DNA from: Maribacter thermophilus
GTDB lineage: Bacteria > Bacteroidota > Bacteroidia > Flavobacteriales > Flavobacteriaceae
Assembly: GCF_001020565.1 (NCBI RefSeq)
Contig: NZ_LDAS01000001.1
Location: 968,402-1,032,401, forward strand
Length of the DNA stretch: 64,000 bases
Reading direction: 5' to 3'
In this document: positions 34,726 through 42,542 of the stretch, in pieces
How the letters are laid out: the number at the start of each line of letters is the position of its first letter
How positions within the stretch are numbered: position 1 is the stretch's first letter
Notes under the pieces: model-generated
What the model saw: the letters and a program-made list of their open reading frames with translations, nothing else
The model's database searches: none
What the model was told of the DNA's origin: nothing
Program-made: the position numbers and the translations under genes

Positions 34726-34760
34726 CTGTATTTTGAACTTCGTACTTGGTACTCTGTACT
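34726..34760 (-). repeat. Heptad array B, inverted to A
   Basis: Read on the minus strand, five phased 7-mers: four start AGT (for example AGTACCA, AGTACGA) and the fifth starts AAT. It faces array A across 80 bp. Confidence 0.65.
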
Positions 34761-34776
34761 TTATAGTATTTAATTG

Positions 34777-35292
34777 TTACTTATTTTTTATATTCAAATC
34801 GACACTGTCATAAAAACCTAAATCGGTATTCTTCAACTGTTTTACCCAAAAGGCAATTTGCCCTGTATGGTATGAATAATGCTCAACAGCATGGAGAATA
34901 ACCCCGACACCAGAGAAGGTAAATCCTTGAACCGACCTTAGTTTTAACAATTGGTCTGTGTTCGCATCAAAAATAATACGCTTTGCAGTATCTACCGTGT
35001 CTTCCAACTTGTCTAAAACTTCTGATTTTGTGAGACCGCCCACGGTCGAGAATTCGGTATCCCGCTGTCTGGTATCTTCATTTTCACCTAAAGACGATAT
35101 AATGTATTGCGAAATGTTTCCACATAAATGCAACATCAAATTGGCGATACTGTTAAGTGACTCGTTCGGTTTTAACCAAAGTTCCTCTTCAGAAATATCC
35201 ACCAAGCTTTTCTGTATCATGCGGGTGCTTTCATCCATACGATACAATGCATTTTTCACCAATTCTTCAACTAATTGTGCCTCTTTATCCAT
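34777..35292 (-). CDS. DinB-like protein within the his operon
   Basis: A 171-residue four-helix protein of the DinB/DUF1572 group. The metal-site pattern is seen in [14 protein letters not shown] near residue 53 and in [16 protein letters not shown] near the end. These proteins often act as metal-dependent thiol transferases, but the substrate here is unknown. It overlaps the 3' end of hisA by 8 bases, so it is translated with the operon although it has no known step in histidine synthesis. Confidence 0.82.
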   Translation of the reverse strand: MDKEAQLVEELVKNALYRMDESTRMIQKSLVDISEEELWLKPNESLNSIANLMLHLCGNISQYIISSLGENEDTRQRDTEFSTVGGLTKSEVLDKLEDTVDTAKRIIFDANTDQLLKLRSVQGFTFSGVGVILHAVEHYSYHTGQIAFWVKQLKNTDLGFYDSVDLNIKNK

Positions 35293-36013
35293 GACTTAAA
35301 ATATATGTCTCCAGCTGTTTTAGACTGATTCTGTTTTCGTAAATGGCTTTTCCTATTATTGTTGCCTCACAACCTATTTCTGCTAATTCTGGCAACTCGT
35401 CAAAGGCGGATATGCCACCTGAAGCTATTAATTTTAAATTCTCTGTTTGGTCCAATATCCTTTGGTACAATTCAAAAGAAGGACCTTCTAACATACCATC
35501 TTTACTAATATCGGTACAAATAACATATTGAATTCCCTTTTCTTGGTACGATTGAATAAATGGAATCAATTCTTCTTTAGATTCTTCTAACCAGCCCGAA
35601 ACAGCAACTTTTTCGTCCATAGCATCGGCTCCTAATATTATTTTATCGGCACCATGCTTTTCTATCCAGCCAATAAATGTTTCAGCATCCTTTACTGCAA
35701 TACTACCACCTGTAATTTGCTTTGCGCCACTTTCAAAAGCGATACGCAAGTCTTCATCTGTTTTTAACCCCCCTCCAAAATCAATTTGTAAACCGGTCTT
35801 GGTTGCAATTTGCTCCAAAACTTTATGGTTAACAATATGCTTGGATTTTGCACCATCTAAATCTACTAAATGCAAATGTTTTATTCCGTGGGCTTCGAAC
35901 TCTTTCGCAACTTCTAACGGGTTTTCATTGTATATTTTTTTGGTATCATAATCCCCTTTAGAAAGGCGTACGCACTTACCGTCTATGATATCTATGGCTG
36001 GTATAATTCTCAT
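35285..36013 (-). CDS. hisA: Phosphoribosylformimino-5-aminoimidazole carboxamide ribotide isomerase
   Basis: A 242-residue (beta/alpha)8 barrel. It starts [22 protein letters not shown] with catalytic Asp8; [14 protein letters not shown] holds the second Asp, and phosphate loops are DFGGGLKT and IASGGIS. It opens the ribose ring of ProFAR. Its first 38 bases overlap the GNAT gene and its last 8 overlap the DinB gene. Confidence 0.95.
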   Translation of the reverse strand: MRIIPAIDIIDGKCVRLSKGDYDTKKIYNENPLEVAKEFEAHGIKHLHLVDLDGAKSKHIVNHKVLEQIATKTGLQIDFGGGLKTDEDLRIAFESGAKQITGGSIAVKDAETFIGWIEKHGADKIILGADAMDEKVAVSGWLEESKEELIPFIQSYQEKGIQYVICTDISKDGMLEGPSFELYQRILDQTENLKLIASGGISAFDELPELAEIGCEATIIGKAIYENRISLKQLETYILSHG

Positions 36014-36437
36014 TTATTCTAAAATTTTGCTTATCAATTGACATCCATAATGCTGAATCTCCTATTTTATTAAATCCGTACCGCTCATACAGCTTGTGGG
36101 CATCTTTGGTTTTTAATGCTATCGTTTTCAGATTTTTTATAATAGGGTCATCTAACATAAATGTTACAAGTTTTTTACCGAAACCCTGACCTTGAAATTT
36201 ATCGAGGATAATAACATCCATAAAATATCCAAAGTAGATGTAGTCGGTTACTACCCGAGCGAAACCAATTTGTTCATTTTCTGTGGTGTATATACCAAAA
36301 CAGTACGAATGTTCAATGGTTGTTTTGACATCTTCGATAGTTCTATTATTTCCCCAATAAGAATTTGCGATAAACCCCTGTATGGCTCTTACATTTAATA
36401 GACTTTTATCTTTTGATATAAAGTAATTTGGCTTCAT
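35976..36437 (-). CDS. GNAT-family N-acetyltransferase within the his operon
   Basis: A 153-residue GNAT domain. The acetyl-CoA loop is [18 protein letters not shown] (Q/RxxGxG/A), followed by [13 protein letters not shown] near the C-terminus. The acceptor is unknown. Its ATG overlaps the hisH stop by one base and its last 38 bases overlap hisA, so it is tightly embedded. The C-terminal tail [10 protein letters not shown] is probably a by-product of the overlap with hisA. Confidence 0.85.
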   Translation of the reverse strand: MKPNYFISKDKSLLNVRAIQGFIANSYWGNNRTIEDVKTTIEHSYCFGIYTTENEQIGFARVVTDYIYFGYFMDVIILDKFQGQGFGKKLVTFMLDDPIIKNLKTIALKTKDAHKLYERYGFNKIGDSALWMSIDKQNFRINENYTSHRYHRR

Positions 36438-37018
36438 TACATTTTTAAAAAATTTTCTAAAATCTTTTCACCAACATCACTAGATTTCTCTGGGTGAAAT
36501 TGCGTGCCATAAAAATTATCTTTTTGTAGTGCCGCGCTATAGTTTAGTCCGTATGAACACTCAGCTATTGTTTCGGCACATAACGGAGCGTAAAAGCTAT
36601 GGACCAAGTAAATATGCTCATTCTCCACAACCCCCTTGAACAAATCTGACCTAAGGTTCGTAATTTGATTCCAACCTATTTGTGGAACTTTCACCTGGTC
36701 ACTAAATTTTATTACATCCACATTAAAAATCCCCAGCCCTTCTGTATCGCCTTCTTCTGATGACTTACACATTAATTGCATACCAAGGCAAATGCCCAAT
36801 ACTGGTTGTTTTAGGGTTGGTATAATCTTATCCAGACCACTGCCCCTTAATTTTTTCATGGCGCTACTTGCCTCGCCTACTCCCGGGAAAATTACTTTAT
36901 CGGCATTTTGTATTTCATCGGAATCACTACTTAAAACCGCATCAAAGCCCAACCGTTTTATGGCGAACTTAATACTCTGAATATTGCCCGCCCCGTAATC
37001 AATTATTACTATTTTCAT
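36437..37018 (-). CDS. hisH: Imidazole glycerol phosphate synthase, glutaminase subunit
   Basis: A 193-residue class I glutamine amidotransferase. The nucleophile Cys is in LGICLGMQLM, and the His-Glu pair is in GTQFHPEKS. It starts MKIVIIDYGAGNIQSI. It produces ammonia for HisF, whose gene lies three genes downstream. An 83-base spacer made almost wholly of inverted heptad arrays separates it from hisB. Confidence 0.95.
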   Translation of the reverse strand: MKIVIIDYGAGNIQSIKFAIKRLGFDAVLSSDSDEIQNADKVIFPGVGEASSAMKKLRGSGLDKIIPTLKQPVLGICLGMQLMCKSSEEGDTEGLGIFNVDVIKFSDQVKVPQIGWNQITNLRSDLFKGVVENEHIYLVHSFYAPLCAETIAECSYGLNYSAALQKDNFYGTQFHPEKSSDVGEKILENFLKM

Positions 37019-37025
37019 TAAAACT

Positions 37026-37060
37026 AGTATTAAGTAATTAGTATGAAGTACAGAGTAAAT
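37026..37060 (+). repeat. Heptad array C
   Basis: Five perfectly phased 7-mers, all starting AGTA (for example AGTATTA, AGTACAG). It begins seven bases from the hisH start codon. Confidence 0.75.
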
Positions 37061-37065
37061 CTTAA

Positions 37066-37100
37066 AACGACTATATACTTTGCACTTAATACCTTATACT
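37066..37100 (-). repeat. Heptad array D, inverted to C
   Basis: Read on the minus strand, five phased 7-mers, four starting AGT and one GGT (for example AGTATAA, AGTGCAA). It begins one base after the hisB stop and faces array C across 5 bp. Confidence 0.7.
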
Positions 37101-37101
37101 A

Positions 37102-38244
37102 TTATAGAACTCCTTTGGTACTTGGTAACACCATCTTCTCAACATCTCTTTTTACCGCCATTTTTATACTTTTTGCAAAAGCCTTAAAAATAGCTTCTAT
37201 CTTATGATGCTCGTTGGTACCTTCTGCCTTAACGTTCAGGTTTGCTTTTGCTCCGTCAGTAAACGATTTAAAGAAATGATGGAACATTTCGGTTGGCATA
37301 TCCCCCACCTTTTCTCTTTTAAATTCAGCATCCCAAACCAACCAGTTTCGTCCACCAAAATCGATAGCGACCTGTGCCAAGCAGTCATCCATAGGCAAAC
37401 AGAAACCATAACGTTCTATTCCTAGTTTATTCCCTAGGGCATTGTTAAACACTTCTCCTAGGGCAATACCTGTATCTTCAATGGTATGGTGCTCATCCAC
37501 CTCTAAATCACCGTCTACCTTAATAGTTAAATCCATTTGTCCATGACGGGCCAATTGATCCAACATATGGTCAAAAAATGCCAAACCTGTTTTAATATTG
37601 CTTTTTCCAGTACCATCTAGGTTTAGCTTTATAAAAATATCCGTCTCGTTCGTTTTTCTATGGTACTCCGCCGTTCTATCCTTTAATTTCAAAAACTCGT
37701 AAATCTTTTCCCAGTCATTGTTTTCCAGTGCAATAACATCGTCCAATTCTGTTCTCTTTACCGTAATTTCATCAGTTCCCAAATTTGTATTGTCATTTAT
37801 GAAAATACCTTTAGAGCCAAGGTTCTTGGCCAATTCCATGTCCGTTAAACGATCGCCGATCACGAAAGAGTTTTTTAAGTCGTAGTCTTCAGAAAAGTAT
37901 TCGGTTAACAATCCTGTTCCAGGTTTTCTGGTATCGGCATTTTCATGCGGAAAAGTACGATCCAAAAAAACCTTGTCAAAAACTACACCTTCATTCTCAA
38001 AAGATTTTAGGATAAAATTGTGTACCGGCCAAAAAGTATCTTCGGGAAAAACATCGGTACCCAAACCATCTTGGTTGGTGATCATTACAAGTTCATAGTC
38101 CAACTCCTTAGCTATTTTACCTAAATAGGTAAAGGCCTTTGGGTAGAAGATCATTTTTTCGAAGGCATCTATTTGCTCATCTGCTGTTTCTTTGATTATG
38201 GTACCGTCACGGTCTATAAACAATACACGTTTTTTAGTTTTCAT
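37102..38244 (-). CDS. hisB: Bifunctional histidinol-phosphatase / imidazoleglycerol-phosphate dehydratase
   Basis: A 380-residue fusion. The N-terminal HAD phosphatase has [18 protein letters not shown] and RKPGTGL. The C-terminal dehydratase (from about 190) has the metal-binding repeats [39 protein letters not shown] and [14 protein letters not shown]. It catalyses steps 6 and 8 of the pathway. The gene starts 3 bases after the hisC stop. Confidence 0.96.
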   Translation of the reverse strand: MKTKKRVLFIDRDGTIIKETADEQIDAFEKMIFYPKAFTYLGKIAKELDYELVMITNQDGLGTDVFPEDTFWPVHNFILKSFENEGVVFDKVFLDRTFPHENADTRKPGTGLLTEYFSEDYDLKNSFVIGDRLTDMELAKNLGSKGIFINDNTNLGTDEITVKRTELDDVIALENNDWEKIYEFLKLKDRTAEYHRKTNETDIFIKLNLDGTGKSNIKTGLAFFDHMLDQLARHGQMDLTIKVDGDLEVDEHHTIEDTGIALGEVFNNALGNKLGIERYGFCLPMDDCLAQVAIDFGGRNWLVWDAEFKREKVGDMPTEMFHHFFKSFTDGAKANLNVKAEGTNEHHKIEAIFKAFAKSIKMAVKRDVEKMVLPSTKGVL

Positions 38245-38247
38245 GTT

Positions 38248-39291
38248 TTACGATAATGCTTTTAAAGCCTTGATTAATTTTTTATTTTCATTGGATGTAC
38301 CCACGGTAAACCGCAACGTGTTTTTACACAAAGGCTGCGTGGTCCTATTTCTCACTACAATACCTTTTTCCAACAATTGGTTGTACCGTTTAGTGGCATC
38401 ATCGACCTTCGCCAGTATAAAATTAGCATCTGTCGGAAAAATATCGGTCACAAAGGAAACTTCCGATAAAGCTTTGTTCAATTTTTCTCGTTCCTCCAAA
38501 ATATTGGAAACTTCTTGCTGTACCCCTTTTTGATCTATAACTCTAGAAATAGCCCTTTGCTGCGTTAATTCGTTTACGTTATAAGGTGGTTTTATTTTAT
38601 TTAAGACCGCAATAATTTCTTTGGAAGCCATACATATTCCTAGACGTATACCTGCCATTCCGTATGCTTTTGACAAGGTTTGAGTAATAACCAGATTGGG
38701 ATATTCCCCTAGTCTGGAAACCCAACTTTTTTGTGATGAGAAATCTATATAGGCTTCGTCTATTATCACTAGACCATTGAAAGATTCCAAAAGTTGTTCA
38801 ATCCTTTTTTGGGAAAAACTGTTTCCTGTAGGGTTGTTTGGAGAACAGAGGAATAATAATTTGGTATGGTTATCTATACTTTCTAAAATTTTGGAAATAT
38901 TGGGCTGAAAATCATGATCTAACAGTACTTCCTTGTTTTCTACTAGGTTGATGCCAGACAATACTTTATACATGCCATAGGTTGGTGGCAAAGTAAGGAT
39001 ATTGTCTTCTTTAGGTTCACAGAAGGCCCTAAACAACAAATCTAACACTTCGTCGCTCCCATTGCCCAAAAGAATGTTTTCTTCCTTGATACCTCTCTGA
39101 TTGGCCAAAATAGACTTTAAACCTCTTTGTTGAGGGTCTGGATAACGGTTGACCCCATTATCATAAGGATTCTCATTCGCATCTAGAAAGACCATGGTAG
39201 AACCGTCAGATACATACTCGTCTCGTGCCGAAGAATACGGACTAAGCCCTTTTACGTTCTCTCTTGTTATTTTATCTAGGTCAAAACTCAT
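38248..39291 (-). CDS. hisC: Histidinol-phosphate aminotransferase
   Basis: About 347 residues, a PLP fold-type I aminotransferase. Motifs: RENVKGLSPYSSARDEY at the start, LGNGSDEVLDLLFRAF, CSPNNPTGN, VIIDEAYIDF and the PLP Lys in TLSKAYGMAGIRLG. It makes histidinol phosphate. I start at MSFDLDK (39291), matching family length; an in-frame ATG at 39312 would add seven residues and lie seven bases after the hisD stop. Confidence 0.94.
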   Translation of the reverse strand: MSFDLDKITRENVKGLSPYSSARDEYVSDGSTMVFLDANENPYDNGVNRYPDPQQRGLKSILANQRGIKEENILLGNGSDEVLDLLFRAFCEPKEDNILTLPPTYGMYKVLSGINLVENKEVLLDHDFQPNISKILESIDNHTKLLFLCSPNNPTGNSFSQKRIEQLLESFNGLVIIDEAYIDFSSQKSWVSRLGEYPNLVITQTLSKAYGMAGIRLGICMASKEIIAVLNKIKPPYNVNELTQQRAISRVIDQKGVQQEVSNILEEREKLNKALSEVSFVTDIFPTDANFILAKVDDATKRYNQLLEKGIVVRNRTTQPLCKNTLRFTVGTSNENKKLIKALKALS

Positions 39292-39318
39292 TGATTCTAT
39301 AGTACTATTCAACCACTT

Positions 39319-40602
39319 TTATTTTATACTTTTTAATCTCAGTGTCACTGCATTTTTATGTGCTTGCAAACCTTCTGCTTCCGCCATTGTTTCAATAGCT
39401 TTTCCGATAGCGGATATACCTTCTTTACTAATTTTTTGAAACGTCATGCTCTTCATAAAACTGTCTAGGTTTACTCCGCTATACTGCTTTGCATACCCAT
39501 TTGTTGGTAGCGTATGGTTTGTACCTGAGGCATAGTCTCCAGCACTTTCAGGTGTATAGTTACCTATGAACACCGACCCGGCATTTTGGGTGTTCTCCAC
39601 ATAAAAATCCTCATTGTCCACACATACGATATAATGTTCAGGACCATATTCGTTGATTAGGTCTATCGCCGTACTATCATCTTCAACAAATATGAGTTTA
39701 CTGTTGGCAATAGCCTGTTCGGCAATCTCTTTTCGAGGTAGAGCATCTAACTGTAATGCCACTTCTTTTTCTACCGCATCGATCATGGTTTTAGAGGTCG
39801 ATACCAAAATAACCTGACTGTCGACCCCATGTTCTGCTTGACTGAGTAAATCAGATGCCACAAAAGCTGCATTTGCGGTATCATCGGCGACCACCAATAA
39901 CTCTGAAGGTCCGGCAGGCATATCTATAGCCACCCCGTACTTAGTAGCCAGTTGTTTGGCCACTGTTACATACTGATTTCCAGGTCCAAAAATTTTATAG
40001 ACCTTTGGAATGGACTCCGTACCAAATGTCATACCGGCAATGGCCTGTATACCACCCACTTTTACAATTTTGGTAACACCACACAAATTGGCCGTATATA
40101 GAATAGCGGGATTCAATTTCCCTTCCTTATCTGGAGGAGAACACAATACGATTTCTGAACAACCTGCTATAGTGGCCGGTATAGCCAACATTAATATGGT
40201 AGAAAACAAAGGTGCTGTGCCCCCAGGAATGTAAAGGCCTATTTTTTGAATAGGTCTTTTTTCTTGCCAGCAAGAGACTCCTTTTGTGGTTTCCACTTCA
40301 ACACGATCCGTCTTTTGTGCTTTATGAAACTTTTCAATATTGTTTTTGGCCAATTCAATGGCCATTTTCAAATCATCGGATACTAAGTCGGTAGCCTCTT
40401 TTATTTCGGTATCGGAAACCAAGCAGTTTTCTAAAGTAACTTTGTCAAATTGTTGGGTATATTTTTGCAATATACTATCCCCATTCGTTTTAACTTCCTC
40501 AAAAATACCGGTTACCAATGCCTCAATATCGGCAACTGTTTGCGTAGGACGTTTAAGAACGTCTTTCCAGTCTTCTCTTTTAGGGTTATAAATTTTATTC
40601 AT
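39319..40602 (-). CDS. hisD: Histidinol dehydrogenase
   Basis: About 427 residues, NAD- and Zn-dependent; catalyses the last two oxidations to histidine. Motifs: PGGTAPLFSTILMLAIPA, GPGNQYVTVAKQLA, DMPAGPSELLVVADD, LLSQAEHGVDSQVILV, YGPEHY and the GDYASGTNHTLPT zinc region. I start at MNKIYNPKRE; the frame extends upstream into the 3' end of hisG. It therefore overlaps hisG slightly less than the open frame suggests, with a 20-base gap. Confidence 0.95.
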   Translation of the reverse strand: MNKIYNPKREDWKDVLKRPTQTVADIEALVTGIFEEVKTNGDSILQKYTQQFDKVTLENCLVSDTEIKEATDLVSDDLKMAIELAKNNIEKFHKAQKTDRVEVETTKGVSCWQEKRPIQKIGLYIPGGTAPLFSTILMLAIPATIAGCSEIVLCSPPDKEGKLNPAILYTANLCGVTKIVKVGGIQAIAGMTFGTESIPKVYKIFGPGNQYVTVAKQLATKYGVAIDMPAGPSELLVVADDTANAAFVASDLLSQAEHGVDSQVILVSTSKTMIDAVEKEVALQLDALPRKEIAEQAIANSKLIFVEDDSTAIDLINEYGPEHYIVCVDNEDFYVENTQNAGSVFIGNYTPESAGDYASGTNHTLPTNGYAKQYSGVNLDSFMKSMTFQKISKEGISAIGKAIETMAEAEGLQAHKNAVTLRLKSIK

Positions 40603-40622
40603 TTCTTTTCTTATAAAGCCCA

Positions 40623-41480
40623 CTACAATACCATTTTCTCTATTGGGCAAACTAAAATACCTTCTGCACCTGCGCTTTTTAACTCATCTATGACTTCCCA
40701 GAATTTATCTTTGTTTATCACTGTATGAACAGAGCTCCAGCCTTCATCGGCCAGAGGTAAAACCGTAGGGCTCCGCATGCCCGGTAATAATTTCAAGATG
40801 CCGTCTAACTTTTCATTGGGCGCATTTAACAAGACATATTTAGAACTTCTAGCCCTTAACACCGATTGAATTCTGAACTGTAATTTCTGTAGCAATTCTC
40901 TTCTTTCGACCGAAATTTTAGGGGACACGGCCAATACGGCCTCACTTGTAAGCATAATCTCTACTTCTTTCAAATTATTCTTGAACAAAGTGCTACCACT
41001 GCTTACAATGTCACAAATAGCATCTGCCAAGCCAATATTCGGTGCGATCTCTACAGACCCATTAATTATGTGTAAATCAGCATTTACCCCTTTTGCTTTT
41101 AAGTAATTTAGAACTGTATTGGGATATGAAGTGGCTATTCGTTTGCCTTCCAAATCTTTTACGGAATTATATTTGACGGATTTCGGAACCGCTATTGACA
41201 CCTTGCATTTAGAAAAACCTAGTTTTTCGGCTATCGATATATCCTCACCTTTTTCTATTAATACATTCTCGCCAATAATGGCGATATCTACTACACCATC
41301 TCTTAAATACTGTGGAATATCTCCATTTCTTAGGTAGAACACCTCTATGGGGAAATTTCTGGACGAAGCTTTTAACTGATCCTTTCCATTATCAATAGAA
41401 ATTCCACAATCTTTTAAAATTTGAAGGGATTCTTCGTTTAACCTTCCTGATTTTTGAATAGCGATCCTAATTTTTGTCAT
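40623..41480 (-). CDS. hisG: ATP phosphoribosyltransferase (long form)
   Basis: A 285-residue long-form HisG, which needs no HisZ and carries a C-terminal ACT-like regulatory domain for histidine feedback. Motifs: IRIAIQKSGRLNEESLQIL, GDIPQYLRDGVVDIAIIG, RIATSYPNTVLNYL and DIVSSGSTLFKNNL (PRPP loop); the regulatory part includes NAPNEKLDGILKLLPGM and VHTVINKDKFW. It is the first and committed step and the first structural gene of the operon, preceded by an attenuator. Confidence 0.96.
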   Translation of the reverse strand: MTKIRIAIQKSGRLNEESLQILKDCGISIDNGKDQLKASSRNFPIEVFYLRNGDIPQYLRDGVVDIAIIGENVLIEKGEDISIAEKLGFSKCKVSIAVPKSVKYNSVKDLEGKRIATSYPNTVLNYLKAKGVNADLHIINGSVEIAPNIGLADAICDIVSSGSTLFKNNLKEVEIMLTSEAVLAVSPKISVERRELLQKLQFRIQSVLRARSSKYVLLNAPNEKLDGILKLLPGMRSPTVLPLADEGWSSVHTVINKDKFWEVIDELKSAGAEGILVCPIEKMVL

Positions 41481-41518
41481 TATCTTTTTATTGTGCTTGA
41501 ACGATCAAACCGAAGTTT

Positions 41519-41554
41519 AAAAAGAAAACCCGTTTGATTGCTCAAACGGGTTTT
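41519..41554 (-). terminator. his attenuator terminator
   Basis: A perfect 13-bp stem (41525-41537 with 41542-41554) with a 4-base loop; on the minus strand it is followed by TTTT, C and TTTTT. It sits between the His-rich leader peptide and hisG, 38 bases before the hisG ATG. Confidence 0.85.
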
Positions 41555-41583
41555 TAAATATGTTGCACTACTACAATACATTC

Positions 41584-41637
41584 CTACCTCGCCTGAGCGT
41601 GTGTATGGAAATGATGATGTATAGTTCTGTTTCTCAT
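41584..41637 (-). CDS. hisL: his operon leader peptide (17 aa)
   Basis: A 17-codon ORF, MRNRTIHHHFHTHAQAR, with five His in seven codons (residues 7-13). This is the classic design of a transcription-attenuation leader. If charged His-tRNA is scarce, ribosomes stall at the His codons and the downstream terminator cannot form. It is about eight bases downstream of the predicted transcript start and 30 bases upstream of the terminator stem. I did not resolve the antiterminator pairing by eye. The sequence is unlike E. coli HisL apart from the His run. Confidence 0.85.
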   Translation of the reverse strand: MRNRTIHHHFHTHAQAR

Positions 41638-41651
41638 TATGTGGTAAAAGT

Positions 41652-41680
41652 AAAAGGTATTTTTGATATCACAAAACAAA
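41652..41680 (-). promoter_or_regulatory. his operon promoter
   Basis: On the minus strand, TTTG at 41680-41677, 17-bp spacer, then TACCTTTT at 41659-41652 (one mismatch to TAnnTTTG). The start is predicted near 41645. Confidence 0.5.
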
Positions 41681-41716
41681 AGTTAAAAATGAAACAAAAA
41701 GTTTTTACTACGTGTT

Positions 41717-42532
41717 TTAGTTGTTTCCTAATATCAATGGTAAACCAGAGTCTCCACTACCCACCACCACTACTTTGGCATTGGGCGATTTGGCAAGTTC
41801 CAGAGTAGCATCTATACCTTTGTCCTGCAATATTTTATCTGTTAATGAAGCACTTAGTATTTTGTTCGCATCGGCCTTACCCTGTGCTTCTATACGTACC
41901 TTCTCTGCTTCTTTTGAAGCCGTTACCAGTCTAAATTCATACTCCAAAGACTCTTGTTCTTGCTTTAGCTTTCTTTCTATAGCTTCCTTAATAGTATTAG
42001 GCAAGGTAACGTCACGTACCAATATTTCATTTAATTGAATATACTGACCGTCTACAATCTTTTTTGTTTCCTCATAAATCTCTGCTTGAATGGCATCTCT
42101 TTTACTGGAATAAAGTTGCTCGGGCGTATATCTACCTACAACGCTTCTTGCTGCACTACGTATAGCAGGTAACAAAATACGTTCTTTGTACATTTCACTT
42201 TTTTCTTTGTGCAATTTGCCAAGGTCTTCATACTTTGGCTGAAACCAAGTAGAAGCCTCTAACTGAATATCAAGGCCATTGCTAGAAAGTACTTTCATTT
42301 TTTCATAAACTTCTTGTTGCCGAACCTCATATACGAAAACCTTGTTCCAAGGTGCAACAATATGAAAACCTTCTCCCAAAGGTGGCTCATCGGTTACAAC
42401 ACCGCCACCAAATGTCTTATATAGCACCCCCGCCTCTCCGGAACCTATTGTTACGGCAGATTTTGAAATTAAAATAATAATAAGAACTAATGCGAAGATT
42501 ACAGGTAATGCGATTTTTGGTAATTTGTCCAT
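41717..42532 (-). CDS. Prohibitin-like SPFH-domain protein
   Basis: A 271-residue protein with an N-terminal membrane anchor (about 7-27) and an SPFH/band-7 domain (VLYKTFGGGVVTDEPPLGEGFH, NGLDIQLEASTWFQP, VGRYTPEQLYS). A coiled-coil region follows (KRKLKQEQESLEYEFRLVTASKEAEKVRIEAQGKADA). Such proteins form large ring assemblies on membranes and often control FtsH-type proteases. It lies 10 bases after the VWA membrane-protein gene, so they are probably co-transcribed. Confidence 0.87.
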   Translation of the reverse strand: MDKLPKIALPVIFALVLIIILISKSAVTIGSGEAGVLYKTFGGGVVTDEPPLGEGFHIVAPWNKVFVYEVRQQEVYEKMKVLSSNGLDIQLEASTWFQPKYEDLGKLHKEKSEMYKERILLPAIRSAARSVVGRYTPEQLYSSKRDAIQAEIYEETKKIVDGQYIQLNEILVRDVTLPNTIKEAIERKLKQEQESLEYEFRLVTASKEAEKVRIEAQGKADANKILSASLTDKILQDKGIDATLELAKSPNAKVVVVGSGDSGLPLILGNN

Positions 42533-42542
42533 ATATTTTTGT

